Assembly (NCBI GenBank): GCA_023159155.1
Contig: JAJNNX010000012.1
Span: 62,001 to 126,000, forward strand
Direction: 5' to 3'
DNA from: Ustulina deusta
Taxonomy: Eukaryota > Ascomycota > Sordariomycetes > Xylariales > Xylariaceae
Length of the DNA stretch: 64,000 bases
Below, piece after piece: positions 43,470-57,496 of the stretch. How positions within the stretch are numbered: position 1 is the first letter of the stretch; every line of letters starts with the position of its first letter. The position numbers were made by a program, and so were the translations under genes. The notes below the pieces were generated by a model, which was not told the DNA's origin, did no database searches, and was given only the letters and a program-made list of their open reading frames with translations.

Positions 43470-44834
43470 TTAATCTATGACATGCAATAGTCGTCCCAGC
43501 GGCTTCCCGTGCTGTTCATACACAGCCATGACCTCATCCTCCGCCGTACAGAGCACACCAGGCCAGTGTGCAGGGGCAGCGTGAATCAGGACGGGGTGTT
43601 CCGACCAGCGGATCCTTCCTCCGTTCAAGCCATCCGCAAACACGGCTTTAATGGCCGCGTTCCGGGGCCATTTCGGCTCCTGGACATCCTCGTCCGTCAT
43701 GAACACGACGGCCAGCCTCCCCCCTCTACACGCCGCGATCTGCGGGGACCCGGCATCCCGCCCCCGGCCCCGCGGGACATACACCACGCCGCGGTCCCCC
43801 CAGGTCCGGCCGTCGTCGTACGAGACGACGTACTCGAGGCTGAAGTGCGGCCGTTTCCGCGTCGTCTCGAAGACCATGACGAGGGCCTCGCGCCCCGTCG
43901 CGGCGTCCCACGTCTTCGCGATGCCCTGCATGCCGTCGCGCAGGTTCTCTGTCTGCGCGTGGCACCGCAGACACGTCGGCTCCGGGCTCCACGTCAGGCC
44001 GCCGTCGAACGAGTCGACGCTGAAGGTCTCCTGGTCGTTCCTGGCGAGCTCGCCCGAGTACGTCAGCTGGACGAAGGGCGCGCCGTCGGGCGTGGCCGCG
44101 AGGCGCATGAACGGCTCCCAGAGCCCCATGCCGCCGGTGCGCGCGGCCGACTGCTCCGCCGCCTGCGACGCGAAGCGCCACGTCCGCCCCCCGTCCGTGC
44201 TGTTGCACACCGTGATGCGGAAGTGCGTGGGCTTGCCGTCGGGCCCGCGGGCGTGGTTGCGGAAGGCGGCGAGCACCGTCGGCCCCTGGCCCGCTACGGG
44301 CACCTCCAGCAGAAACCCGTTGTCGACGTCCCCGGGCCCCCGCGTGATCTCGCTGTACGGCGCGAACGTCCGCCCGTTGTCGGTGCTCCGCGATACCTTG
44401 AGGATGTGCATGCCCTCCAGCACCCGGGTCACGACGCACAGGAGCGTGCCGTCGGAGAGGCGGCAGAGACGAGGGTACGTCCCGCCCTTGTTCAGAGGGA
44501 TCAGGTCGGAGCTCAGAGTCCAGGTGTGGGATCTGTGGGCACTCGGCACATCTGGCGCCGGATTCAGCGGCGCTTGGTGCTGCTGCTGTGGTTGGAATTG
44601 GGGTTGAGGCGGCGGCTGCAATTGCTGTTGGGGTTCAGCCGAGTCGAAGTGTTTCCTGAGATGGCCCATGATTTTGTGTCCGATCATTCCAGCCATGATG
44701 AGCAATATGACGAGCTTCGCGCGAGTGAAAAGAAGCCTTTTGAGCCGGGACGGACGCGAGACATGATGGCCCATTTCATCGCCGCTTGTCGAGTCGGGGT
44801 TGTCTGGCGCTGATGTCAGTCCGGTGCGGTACAC
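43470..44834 (-). CDS. Membrane-anchored Asp-box (BNR) protein, sialidase/exo-arabinanase-like
   Basis: A 454-residue intronless gene, very GC-rich. Residues 1-38 are polar with a basic end ([11 protein letters not shown]), followed by one hydrophobic helix (39-54), giving a type II membrane topology. A Pro/Gln-rich linker (about 67-95) then leads into a beta-propeller domain. Four Asp-boxes (S-x-D-x-G-x-T-W) are evenly spaced about 63 residues apart: STDNGRTF (150-157), STDGGRTW (212-219), SFDGGLTW (275-282) and SYDDGRTW (338-345). [16 protein letters not shown] (119-134) is the usual first propeller strand. This is the fold of sialidases (GH33) and fungal exo-arabinanases (GH93). Substrate cannot be read from the sequence, though GH93-like is the commoner case in fungi. 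The membrane anchor is unusual for this group, whose members are mostly secreted; an alternative start at Met21 keeps it. Confidence 0.82.
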   Translation of the reverse strand: MYRTGLTSAPDNPDSTSGDEMGHHVSRPSRLKRLLFTRAKLVILLIMAGMIGHKIMGHLRKHFDSAEPQQQLQPPPQPQFQPQQQHQAPLNPAPDVPSAHRSHTWTLSSDLIPLNKGGTYPRLCRLSDGTLLCVVTRVLEGMHILKVSRSTDNGRTFAPYSEITRGPGDVDNGFLLEVPVAGQGPTVLAAFRNHARGPDGKPTHFRITVCNSTDGGRTWRFASQAAEQSAARTGGMGLWEPFMRLAATPDGAPFVQLTYSGELARNDQETFSVDSFDGGLTWSPEPTCLRCHAQTENLRDGMQGIAKTWDAATGREALVMVFETTRKRPHFSLEYVVSYDDGRTWGDRGVVYVPRGRGRDAGSPQIAACRGGRLAVVFMTDEDVQEPKWPRNAAIKAVFADGLNGGRIRWSEHPVLIHAAPAHWPGVLCTAEDEVMAVYEQHGKPLGRLLHVID

Positions 44835-45118
44835 GTGTGTCCATGACGAATGGGCGCTCCACTCCCTGTCTAATTGGCTGGACTAATCAGTGCCTAGCTC
44901 CCTGCGAGATCTACCGGGGCGAATTCGGGACTCTTGATAGGACCACTTGCAAGGACCGTTGAAGGATTTCCTCTTTCGGCACGATAGGCCAATAACATCG
45001 CCGCTCCCTTTCATGTTCACATCGCCGTCGTTGTTACAGCAAAAGTAGTGGGCGACTAGGCAGGTTCGTCGGTACCTGAGACTTGGGCACCTGTAGGCAG
45101 GAACATCCCCATCAATCT

Positions 45119-45150
45119 TCTCGTCGTTCTGCTCGTCGTTCTGCTCGTCG
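45119..45150. repeat. 12-bp tandem repeat CTCGTCGTTCTG
   Basis: Two full units and most of a third in tandem. Confidence 0.8.
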
Positions 45151-45618
45151 CATTCCCCCCCAGCTATATGTTCCCGGATGTAGAATCTAGGATATACAGG
45201 ACATGCGGGATAGCTCAAAGTCGATTCTCTTAGTTTCGAAGGAGACTCCGACTCACTCTATCAAGACAATTTCCCGACGTGTCAACCGATGTCTTCGCGC
45301 CAGTATGAAGGATCCGAGATTTCCGTATAAGGGATGTTAGCGGACATTACGCAGCCTGCTGTCATGCCTCGAGCTCCATGCGCGGGCCCGAAAAGCAAGG
45401 AGTCGCAAGCAAGTTGGTTGAAAATGTCGGTAGCATGCAGCTTCGGCCTCCCGCTGCGTCTAGGCTACGCTTTTTGTTGTTCATGTCAGAGATGAAATGC
45501 TGACTAACAACACAGTTACAGATGACAGGTACCACGACCAGATGCCCCTTTGAGCTAGGCTAGCTACATACTTAGAGATAGTACCTACTAGTGAGCTCAG
45601 CTATCTGCTGGTGAGTTA

Positions 45619-45629
45619 GGTTCGATTCC
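45619..45629 (+). promoter_or_regulatory. Isolated tRNA-type B box
   Basis: GGTTCGATTCC is a perfect Pol III B box and sits in a T-arm-like stem (TTAGG/CCTGA). No matching acceptor stem or normal D arm lies upstream, so this is a tRNA or SINE fragment, or chance. Confidence 0.3.
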
Positions 45630-46849
45630 TGACAGCGCTATTGGTATTCGCTAGATAGCTCATTTGTGGTATGCCGCTATGGTGGATTTGAGCTTCAACC
45701 GGCAACCTATGCGTAGGTATGTGAAGAGTGGAGCGGCTAATCATCATATTCATGGCTCTCCAAGATGCTCCTCTACCAGTTCCTTTGCCAAGGAATAACC
45801 CTTGAGCATTGTTGTTCCATTTCGATTGGTTTCTATCACTCAGCCTCTCTACGCATAGATACTGTCTAGATACAAGTAGGTGGAGACAAGTCTGAATGCC
45901 ACCAATGTTACTTCATCTTGTGTTCTGCCACTGAACATCAAAATCTAAAGAAAGCTAGGTAATTGATGTGTTGGCAGTGGGGGCAAGTCATGACTTGACT
46001 TTTCAGCATTCTTTCTCGGAATACTGACAAAGACTTTGGCTCGGAGCAGAATGCGTGAAGACCAACGCTCTCCTAACAAAGTTTGAACATGAGCCGCCTC
46101 TATAGCTTTGTAATCGGTGGTTCGCGGATTGCCTAGTCCTAGCTAAACACCATGCCCTTGGCTTTTCTATACGACAAACTGGAAACTGAAGCCTCTGTTC
46201 AGCTATGGGTTGAGACTTGACCAAGTTATGACTTGGATTATAAATAAGACTTCAACTAAACGTCACAGATGGCCCTCTGCGTATACCTGGACCAGGCTCA
46301 AAGAAGGTTTTATCGTTATACATGTACAGCATGACTCTGAAGGCGATTCCCTAGGAACATGTACCTTCATCTACTCGACCTACCAAGGCTAGGTACCTGG
46401 TTGCTCGGCCATCTGCAACTGCGTCATCGGCTCCTGTTTTAGGCATAGGATGATGACTTGGTCACAAGCTATAGTTGGCTACGCGCGTGCGCTGTTTACA
46501 CTACCTACCTCGGCAGGTAGGTACACTTCAGTTAGGTAGGAGGTACAGTACCTAGTGTGCCCCGTAAGAGCTTTGTGACTCCCTCGAGGCTTTGAAACAT
46601 GAATCCTAGGTACCACATTTCTAATCCCTGCGTGCCCAGTCTGATTTGAGTTTAGTGCGTTGGAGAGCTGTTGCATTCAATGTCACCACACTGGTGCCTG
46701 CTTCAGCTTACCTACACTACCGAAGGTACCTATCTACACTGTCCCCGAGTGCAGGTGCTACAGTACCGGTACCTAGGTAGATAGTGTATCTATACTACAT
46801 TCCAGGGTACCTACACTCCTGCTCAGAAGCTCCGCCCGTCCCCTTGCCA

Positions 46850-46990
46850 GCGTCCCATCCATTGTATCAATCGACCTTCTCTCCCCAGGCCGGCTGCATC
46901 ATCCAATACCCTCCTCTTCTCTTCTACATCATCACCGCCATCCGTAATCTTTCCATCTCCTTCACCCACCTACATTTCATCTACTTTCGA
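46850..46990 (+). promoter_or_regulatory. Pyrimidine-rich leader of the vacuolar protease gene
   Basis: C/T-rich stretch with repeated TCTTC and TCATC, 90-230 bases before the start codon, typical of strongly expressed fungal genes. No clear TATA box. Confidence 0.45.
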
Positions 46991-47081
46991 GCCAGTCTTC
47001 GAAGCCCAGCCGCGTCGGCTTGCGTTTTATTGTCTCTAGACTTTGTAGTTGTGTTCATCATTCTCACGGGAGTTGCCCAGC

Positions 47082-48395
<1,314 letters not shown>

Positions 48396-50712
48396 GTCTA
48401 CGGCTAATCACGAAATGGACTAAGGATTGTAATTGCAGTGTAGGGAGCGCACAAGACTGAATGAACCATGCTTTGGGGGACTAGCTAGGGATGAAGAATT
48501 TGGATACGGGTGGTGCCCGAGGACAACATAGAACAATTCGTCTCGGAAGTCTTGAGGGGTTTACCTCTGCAAGTTTCCTACTTACTGACAAGTCCGGAGA
48601 GAGTGGGTCTTACAGATGTACAATACGGTCTACACAACAGAGTTTCCTTGCACAATGTGTTAACCACCCGACGTTGTTCTTATTTACTGCTTCTTATTCT
48701 CGATTTTAATATGAGCTATCAAAAGCCTCAGTTGCTCTATGTTGAACACATGTAGTGAAATGTAGTAAGTGAGGACCTTGTTAAAGGTATATATAGCAAT
48801 TGTGTTCACTTCGTTGTGTATGCCTAGTGTAAATGGTCTGCATGGAAGTTGGATGGACGCGGGAGCTAGTTGTAACAGTGTGTGCTCTACAGTGTGTCTG
48901 CTATTGAGAAAGTAGGTAGACAAGTTGATCACGTATCATATGTTCATCTGTAAGCCCATCGCAAACTGTTACACCTGTCTGTGTTAGGCTGCTTATGGGG
49001 CTAGTGATAGTTCGGAATTCGATTGCAATGGTAAATTCCGGATATACTGGGACGGTAAGGACATTCCAGTTCAAGGAAAACCAAGGCAGTGTTGAAAGAA
49101 GACATAAGATCCGTTCTCCACAACGGAGTGTTCCTGGCTAGCCTCGAGTTATGCTAGGTAATGTTCCCTTTTTCGAAGTTGGTACCTGTCTCGTAAAGCG
49201 AATATAGGTACTTAGCATGTGCTGAATGAGCGTGATCATTTAGTATGGTTCTTCCCAGGCTAAGTGGGTGAATCGTCAAATTGAATGACGCAGCGACGCA
49301 TCCACCACCCGGACAGGAAACCGACCCATTCATACCCTCCGCCTACATCTTGAAAGCTGTACTGGGACTAAAACAGACTGCTACCTAGCCCCACGTCGGC
49401 CTACCTTGTCAAGTGACGATGGTTGTGGTGTAGGCAGGCTACATACCTAGACCTGGTCGACTACGCTACCAAACACGAATACACCACTGCCTACCGTAGA
49501 TACCTACCCAGCTTAGGGAGGGAGGTAGATCGACAGTGAGCGTTTTATCATGAAAACACGGTTGAGAAAACGGTAAGAAGTGAGGAGAATGGTAATAAGG
49601 GCAGATTAAGAAACTTACCACGAAGTTTTTAGTCGGGAAAAGCCTCTAGTTTAATGTTTGATGCAGGTCGTGTTCCCTGTCCTACCTGCAGATATATATA
49701 GATGGCAAGTTGATAGAATGGACGAGACAATCATAATCGTGGGGGCTTCAGCGCAATAGAATGGAATGTCACATCGTATTTAATCACGCCCTATTGAATG
49801 GATGTATACCTCCCTTTTGCACATTAAAAGAAGAGTCAGCCATGCTGCGTCGTGTATACATATCTAGGTACCTCCCGGTATCTCCTGGCAGACAGAGGTA
49901 TGTAGGTATGTACACTAGATATTTAAACTTAGGTACTAAGTATCCAAAGTGCACACTACCAAAGGGACTGGCAGGTGCAGGCCTGCTTCCAGGCTCGGAA
50001 TGCAAGCCACGTGATCTGGCCGCGAGCGGGATTGGATATGGCCCCACAATTGCTAGTATCAATTTTCGCAAGTCTCAAGCCCCAGAGGGAGAAATGGCCC
50101 CAAGCCAGATCCAGTCCCAGTCCCAGTCCATGACAAGCCTGCCTGCCTGCGTCTCCCTTCCTCTGCATCAGTGCATCCGTGCTGGGAGAGAAAGTAGACT
50201 GCAAACAACCCCTTAGGTTGTACGATTGACACCACCTGGCCTTATCGAGCATTTTCTTTGACAGCATCGCGGTGGATTGTCCGACAGGATCGCCTCCAGC
50301 TGGTTCGTGTTGGTGCTGATGTTGCTGCGTCTCGGCCGTGGCTGTCGGAGGTTGCCAGGTCCCCAAGCACGCTGAGCCTGCTGTTCTGCGAAATACCAAG
50401 CCGGCCCTTTTTTTTCGTCGCGACGAAGCCGCAATCCAGAGCGTGCACCGTCGCGCGTTCGAGCCATCCACCAACCAGCCCGCCCGCCCATCCGCCCATT
50501 CCCTCCACCTGCACGAGTCCGCGCCGGCGCCAGCACCCGCATCACCACCAACGCCCTGTGCAGTGTCCTGGCCAAGTTGCCCGGCCGGCGGCGCGATCAT
50601 CACCACCGCCGCCGCCACCACTGCCACCAGCCCACCACCGCTTGATGGATGGTTCTGCAACTCCCGACACCGAACCACGCACCCGCCTTCGTTTCCTTGT
50701 TAACCCGTAGCC
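48396..50712. other. Intergenic, 2.3 kb
   Basis: No gene supported. 49150-49930 has many TACCTA/TAGGTA words. 50220-50710 is GC-rich and opens long frames on both strands, all with Pro/Ala/His/Arg low-complexity translations; I read it as promoter and leader of the following gene. Confidence 0.5.
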
Positions 50713-53700
50713 ATGGCATCATCAGCCGTCGCGCCCCCTAATGGTGTCCCGACGCCATCATCGTCGACGCTTCTCGCTCCCGCCGCTGACGCTTCGCAAT
50801 CCATCAATGCAGCCGTCAAGCGCAAGCGCGAATCTATCGATGACGATGACAAACAGTTCAATGGCGCCAACTCGGATGGCCCTGGCACGCCCGCCGTCGA
50901 GGGCCTGTCCGATTCCGCCGAGCGCGACAAGATTTCCCCAGACACGGTCCGGAACTATTATCTGCTTCTTGAGAGGTGCGGTATATCCTTGCACCCATTT
51001 AGCCATTGTTGCCCGGCACTTCTATTCTTGCTCTCTTCAACATGCACGCCCTCCTGTTCAAACTCAATACTCACCGTCGCTCTTATGTAGATTTGACCCA
51101 ACACCCTCTATTCTGAAGCGCCCACTCTCTGAGTCCGACCCTAGTAGTGAACCCGACGCAAAACGCCAGAAATCGGTGGAGGACAGGCTGTCACATTCCA
51201 TCGCCGACAAGGTTGCCCAGGACGCGTATGACACCATCGGCGCTATCATCGCCGATATCAAATCATCCATCACTGATCAGCTTGCTGAGCTACGGCTCGC
51301 GACGGAGGGGGATGATTTTTCGACTATTGAATCCGCCATTGCGCGTGTGCTTGAATTCAAGAAGAATGCTCACGGGTTATTCGAGCGGGAATTATCATAT
51401 CCTAGACCGTCTCCTAGTCTCGAGGTGCTTGCAGCACTCGACCCTGCCAATGACCTGCAATCGAATGCCAGCGGAAATGTTATGCTGAGTGTCTTCGGTG
51501 AGGCCCCAAGACCGCGGCAGCTGTATTCAAGCCTTCAACAGCCCATCGATAATACCGCCGAGTCCAATGCGGGCTTTCGCCCTCTTAGAGAGATTGGCCT
51601 ACCGAATGGTATCAAGGTGGCCAAGGTCATCCCCTACTCCCTCCACCCTCCTGTTGACAAGGACAAGAAGTCTAAGACACTAGGCGAACTGTTCCCAGCC
51701 CCACGGACCCTCCCTTCGCTACCTCCACCCAAGGCCCCCAAAAGCACCACCAAAGGTGTGCAAGTGGGCTGGCACAGGCCTGAACTGACCGAGAAGTCTA
51801 AGTATCGAGCTGGGTCTTACTTCAGCCAACCACTATCCACTGGAAGATGGCTCGACTACAGCAATGCTTCACCCACGTCGCAGACCATGACGAAACAGCG
51901 TGAACGTGCTCTCAGCCTGGCCGGCAACAAGCCCTCTTCCCTGGAATTGGAGACATCGGAACTCGAGTCTCTCTTCCGCGGTGCATTTTCCAGCTTTGCA
52001 CCATCAAAGGACGACTCGGCCGCCATGGTCTCCTCGGGTTTGATCAGTCACACGTTGTGGTGGCAGAAAGTTGGGCAACGCAGCTTCGATCGCTTGATCG
52101 ACTCTGAACGTACCGACGATGTTGCCGATGAGAGCGACCAGACCAAGGTGGACCCAAGGGATGAGATTGACGAAGAAATAATTCAGCAAGCAATTGAAAA
52201 CTGGGACGACAGTGTGATAGATCCTAGTCTCGAAGAAGCATGTTGTCCTCGGAAAGCGGATGGTGAAAAAGATACCGACGATGTTCTCCAGGATGTATCC
52301 GATATGATCCAGACCCTCATATCGTATCAGAAGAATCGCAACTTGACGCTCCCCACAGCATCCAGTCAAAGTCGATACGCCTCAGACCCCGCACACAGCG
52401 ACATGTTAACAAATGGAACGCAAGTGCAGCCAGGAGAGGAGGAGACGACCACTTACGAGGCTCTCAAGGCCCAACTTTTGTTGGTTATCCAGATGCTACC
52501 CCCTTACGCAGTTGCGCGTCTCAATTCAGATAAATTAGAGGAGTTAAATATATCGACCAAGATCGAAATCCGTACCGATGAGTATCAAGGTACGATGGAG
52601 GAAGATGAAGCCGCTGCCCGTGCCAGAGCCACACAAAACGCTGCCGCCGCCGCAAATACTAGGCCAGCTTCGCATCGCTCGTCTGGTTCATCCAGCAGTA
52701 TGCAGTATGGTCAACAGTATCATCAAACAGCGAATCGAGCTTCAGCACAGGCTCCACAGTTTTATCCTAACCAGACCCCAGTCCGGCCTCCACAACCTGC
52801 GATGCAGCGCGGATCACAAACCATGCCGCCAACCTACCAACAACGGCCTGCCCCTAACACAGGTTATCGTCCATCTAACACATATCAAACTGCAGGCTAC
52901 ACTCAACAATACGTCAAGCCTGCGCCTGGGTACTCTCAGCCTTCGTACACCTCGACACCGACACAAAACCGCATGTATACGACTCCAAACTCGAAATACG
53001 TTCCTGGCTACAATAATTTAGGCCATTTGGGCAATGCTTCTTCTCCACAACCCCGTTTTCAAGCATATTCTCACCCACCTAATACTCAACCCCCCCATTA
53101 TACTCATCAGTCTTATCAGAGCCATCAATCCCCAGCCCCTACACCGTCTCATGCCCCGTACGGGCATTATGCGAACGGCGCGGCCGCCATGCCTCCACGG
53201 ACCACAACGGCCTCTCCGCATATTCACCATCAGCAACCCCACTCCCCGCATGTGCCGCCACCACAGGGATATCATCCTGCGGGCACGCCCTCCCGTCAGC
53301 CCTCCTATAGTGGGCCACACATGGCCAACACCGCGCCGCGGCCTTACTACCCTCCTGCCGGGACACATGTACCACCGCCGATGCAGAATCACCCTATGCC
53401 GAACCAACATCATCATCCAAACCAGTCAAATCAGACCCCAGGGACAACGTCCTTCCAAACATCTTTGAGCTCACATCAAGTCCAGCAAGCCAGTAAGTCA
53501 CCTCTTCTGTTTTAATTTTGGCTGTCCTTTGTGCAGCTAGGAGGTGCGACGGTTGTTATCTAATCCTGTTCGTCCAGTGTAGCTACCCGGGGTTGGGAGA
53601 ACCAGACCACTAACTCTCATATTGGCAGTGGATCAGGCTAAGGCTCGTTTTCATGCTCAACAAAGCATCAACAAATCCAATGAAAGCCTCGGGAATGCAA

Positions 53701-53981
53701 TGCCTGGCCAAGGACTAATGGGGCCCTCCAGCCAGGGCCACCCAGGTGCTCCTGTTGGACTCGGTGGTATTGGTCTAGGGGCCACCTCTGCCCAAATGGC
53801 GGTCGCTAGGGCCGCCAAGCCCGTTGGTGTCAATTTTTCACAAGCCAGCCCAAGTCCCCAACCACAGGTGAACTCCCCCGCCATGACGAGTATACCAGCG
53901 ATGAATGGCAGCCCAGCCGTATCGTATGCTACGCCGACAACGAACGGCGCCACAATCACGCCTGCTGGCAAAGGAGCTTAG
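50713..53981 (+). CDS. Large Q/P-rich nuclear protein, conserved but unnamed
   Basis: Exons 50713-50975, 51091-53492 and 53629-53981 (introns of 115 and 136 bp, GTGCGG...TGTAG and GTAAGT...TGGCAG with a CACTAACT branch) join in frame to 1005 residues. The N-terminus has a basic nuclear-localisation-type cluster KRKRE (36-40) in an acidic setting. Residues about 75-560 are a structured helical core with well-conserved-looking stretches (SPDTVRNYYLLLERFDPTP, PNGIKVAKVIPYSLHPP, HTLWWQKVGQRSFDRL). From about 640 on the protein is Gln/Pro/His/Tyr-rich and disordered, ending in a Gly/Ala/Pro tail. This composition is typical of subunits of transcription or chromatin complexes. I do not recognise a named family with certainty, so no symbol is given. 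Intact; convergent with the SHMT gene. Confidence 0.85.
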
Positions 53982-55869
53982 AAAACTTTTATGTCAGAAG
54001 AGAGCAGCTATAGTAGGGAATCATCACAACCCGAAATTCGGTTCCACCCACTCTATCCGCTCAAGAGGCTAGCTTCGAGAGGGTCGAATACTAATCGTTT
54101 ACCAATGCCCCCGTATGCAGGGCTGCTATGACATTGATGTCTTCATGGACGGCTATCACGCATTCATGGTTGGAGACGGTAGACTGGTCTAAGTGTATAT
54201 TGTCACACTGCGTTTCTTTCGCAGTGTCCTCGACGCTATCCGTTCCGAGGTTTCGGGACAATACTCGTACTAGAGTGCGTTGTCTGAAAACGACTTCGGT
54301 ACAGGTTTAATGGAGTTTGACCCTCCCTGTACTGTTGGTATTTCAGTTTACTTAGATATTTTCACATTGGAATTGATAGATGGGCCAAAGCAAGAATAAA
54401 ACAACGCAAGGAACAAATCGGAGTTTTGAGGTTTGCTTATTATTGTACAGCGGCTTTTCTGAGGAGTCGGGGGGAGAACTGCACAATACCCCGGCTAATG
54501 GCGCGGGGGGGTCAGTGAATACTGAATTTGGCAAGTAGGCTACTTCGCTCAGCTGCGGTGGTGGTGGTGGTGACGGTGACGGTGGTTATTTGCTGTTCTA
54601 TTTGCTTTGTGGTGCCTAAAGTCTAGGTTGAGATTGACTAAGACCATGGCCAAAGGGAGAAGATGAGGCGCGTCACCCAGAAAAGGAGCAGAGGACAAGA
54701 AGTGGACACCTACCGCGGTACTGTATAAAACAAAATTCTTGGAACCAAACCCCCAGAGAGGCTACTTCCCTAGGGACCTAATCACTTATGTCCTCTCGTT
54801 AGACAAGCCGCTTCAGGAGTCAAAGCCCCTTGCAAAAATGCAGGTTTGTGTAGTAGGCTTCTTGAGGTGTGGGCTGGGACAGTCTAGGTAGAGACGGACT
54901 TAATTCTACGTGTATTGTTTCATGTATTCTGATGGCTTTTCTCGTCTTACCGGCTTGGTTATCATTTGAGATGACTGTGACAATCGGATGCGTATCCGGA
55001 TTACCAGATTCCCCTCCCACTACGTCGACTACCCGCTGTAGATGTTCGCGGTTGGGTAAATGCCAAGTTATGCGAGTAGAGATGCAGCGTTATTATTACC
55101 TACCTAGGTAGGTTACCTAGGTACTCAACCAACAAATTAACATTCAGCATTCATCCCTAGATTAGTCCTCGCACAAGGTAAAGCACTAGCATCAAGGAAA
55201 TCGCCCATCTCGGCCAAGTTGTAGTTTTGTCATGTTTCTCTTCCTCTGTCTTTGATGTCATGTGGGCCGCGATCTGCCTCTTCGATGTTCGAAATCGATC
55301 GTCCTGGCTTAGTAATTAATCCTGACTGTTTTTCATGCAAGTCCCTCAGTAATGACTGCATAACATTGTATGTACACGAGGCATATGGACTTGAATAATT
55401 GATTCTGGTGCAATCAATATCGGACATCACGGCGACGGAAGAATACAATCTGAGGCGTAATTGAATCAAATTCTGGCCCCTTGTGATACATCATCTCCTC
55501 TGTCCTGATGATGTGCGGTATGTACAGAAAATAACACAGTGACTCTCATAACACAGTGTAAGAGCGCGTTGAAGCAGCAGAGTTGTTGAATGACCCAAAC
55601 CCGGAAGAGCTGCCAGTACTCCGGGTGCTCTCGTTAAAAAAGCACTTGCAACGCCTGATGAATGCATGCAAGGTATAATTTTTCTCTCATCCCATTACCC
55701 CCCAATGAACCAATCCGTTTGCGTAAAAACGAGAATTATTGTGCGCTCCCCAGAGAACAGTTGAGTTGCCTCCATTTTCCCCGCCTACTCGTCTATGTTG
55801 AACCACGATGCAGCACCTACACGCCTTACCGTAACCTAGTAATCCCAGAACTAATAAAAATAAGTTTGC
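53982..55869. other. Intergenic between convergent genes, 1.9 kb
   Basis: 3' flanks of the nuclear protein and SHMT genes. Contains a GGT repeat (54557-54575) and a TACCTAGGTAGGTTACCTAGGTAC palindrome cluster (55098-55123). No gene recognised. Confidence 0.5.
55098..55123. repeat. TACCTAGGTA palindrome cluster
   Basis: Two overlapping palindromes (CTACCTAGGTAG and TACCTAGGTA) in 26 bases. The same word recurs in intergenic DNA across the window, for example near 46735-46775 and 49865-49940. Confidence 0.75.
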
Positions 55870-57496
55870 TTAGACACCAGCGTCAATTCTCCAGCCCTCA
55901 ACGGGGAGAGGGAAGCCCAGACACCAGGCGGCGATCTCCTTCTTGAGATCATTGATTTTGGCAACCTCGCCGCTGGCTACCTTGGCCCTGAAGTCCTTGA
56001 GCTTGTTGGCCTCCTTGGGCAGACCGCCCTGGATTTCCTTGCAAAGCTTAATAGCCTGGTCAATGTAATCGGCAACGCGCTCGAAGTCCTGCTCACCAAA
56101 ACCACGCGAGGTCATGGCGGGGGTACCAATGCGCAGACCACCAGGGGTCAGGGCGGACTTGTCACCAGGGACAGCGTTCTTGTTGCAGGCAATGTTGAAG
56201 TTCTCCAGGACAGCCTCAACTCGTGCACCGTCCAAGGGGATTGGGCGCAGATCGAGCAGGACCATGTGTGAGTCAGTACCACCTGACACCAGCGTGTACC
56301 CTAGAGCCTTGAACTTCTTCTCAAGAGCCTTCGCGTTAGCGACAACTTTTTGCTGGTAAGCCTTGAACTCAGGAGTGGCGGCCTGCTTCAGGGCAACTGT
56401 AAGAGCAGTGATGGTGTGGTTGTGGGGGCCACCCTGGTGACCGGGGAAGACGGAGAAGTTGATTTTCTCTTCCAAGTCATACTTGATCTCCTTTCCGGTC
56501 TTGTCGGTGCTGCGTACACCCTTGCGGAAGAAGATCATGGCGCCACGAGGTCCACGGAGCGACTTATGGGTGGTGGTGGTGACGACGTCGGCGTGAGGGA
56601 AGGGCGACTTAATGCACTCGGCGGCAATGAGACCGGAGATGTGAGCCATGTCCACGACGAGGTAAGCGCCGACGGAGTCGGCAATCTTGCGCATGCGAGC
56701 ATAGTCAATCTCGCGGCAGTACGCAGATGTACCGGCAACCAAGATCTTGGGGCGGAACAATTGAGCATTCTCCTCAAGCTTATCATAGTCAATGATGCCA
56801 GTCTCGATGTTAACCCGGTAGGGCATAGTCTGGAAGTAGGTAGAAACAGCCGAGATCCTGCGAGCGATGGGGTCAGTGCTGCGGCGTAGGGATAACAGGG
56901 AGCCATCACTTGGTCCTTACTTCTTAGCAGGCGTCTGGTAACCGTGACTCAAGTGGCCACCGTGAGGGAGGTCCAGGCCCATGAGTCGGCCGCCAGGAGC
57001 CATGATGGCCTGGTAAACCTGCAGGTTGGCAGGGCTACCGCTCAAGCACTGGACGTTGACGCCCCAGCTGGCAGGGTCGAGGTGGAAGGCCTCGAGAGCG
57101 CGCTTTTGGCAGAGCAGCTCGATGGCGTCGATGTGCTCGTTGCCACCGTAGTAACGCGCACCCGGCTGGCCCTCGGAGTACTTGTTGGACATGGGAGATC
57201 CTAAAGCATCGAAGACGGCACGCGACGTGACATTCTCGGAGGCGATGAGGATGATGGACTCTCTCTGGCGCTGGATCTCTTTTTTCTGCATCGACTGTCA
57301 GCTGGCTCGCCGACGAAACCATGGCTCTCGATGCCATTGAGACATACCATGATCTCAGCAACCTCGGGATCGGAGTCCACGAGGGGCTTCTCGAGCATCT
57401 AGAAGCGTGTCAGCACCAATTCATTCGCGAGGAAGCAAACCCAGTCTAGCCGGCACTGACATCTTTGTGCTCCTGAGAAAGAGCGTAGGTAGCCAT
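55870..57496 (-). CDS. Serine hydroxymethyltransferase, cytosolic
   Basis: Four exons: 57496-57461, 57398-57348, 57285-56921 and 56857-55870, with introns of 62, 62 and 63 bp, encode 479 residues, the usual length of cytosolic SHMT. The enzyme uses pyridoxal phosphate to interconvert serine plus tetrahydrofolate with glycine plus 5,10-methylene-THF, the main entry of one-carbon units. Visible: SDPEVAEIM and [20 protein letters not shown] at the N-terminus, [18 protein letters not shown], the [11 protein letters not shown] block, and the Schiff-base lysine Lys249 in [20 protein letters not shown], then the [13 protein letters not shown] and [11 protein letters not shown] motifs. The N-terminus ([12 protein letters not shown]) has no mitochondrial presequence. 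Upstream on its strand is a long pyrimidine-rich leader (57640-57730), as in highly expressed fungal genes. The two small 5' exons (12 and 17 codons) are typical of fungal SHMT genes. Confidence 0.97.

Larger units (their letters stand above)
44835..47081. other. Intergenic, 2.2 kb
   Basis: No gene supported. The minus-strand ORF 45218-44883 (111 codons) contains a low-complexity repeat and no motif. Rich in TACCTAGGTA-type palindromes (46500-46780). An isolated Pol III B box lies at 45619-45629. The last 230 bases are a CT-rich leader of the protease gene. Confidence 0.5.

Noticed and set aside
43509..44813. 434-codon plus-strand frame opposite the BNR protein
   Set aside because: Arg/Pro/Ala-rich antisense shadow caused by high GC; the four evenly spaced Asp-boxes are on the minus strand.
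50258..50710. Long GC-rich frames on both strands upstream of the nuclear protein gene
   Set aside because: Low-complexity Pro/Ala/His/Arg translations in a promoter/leader position; no splice or start support.
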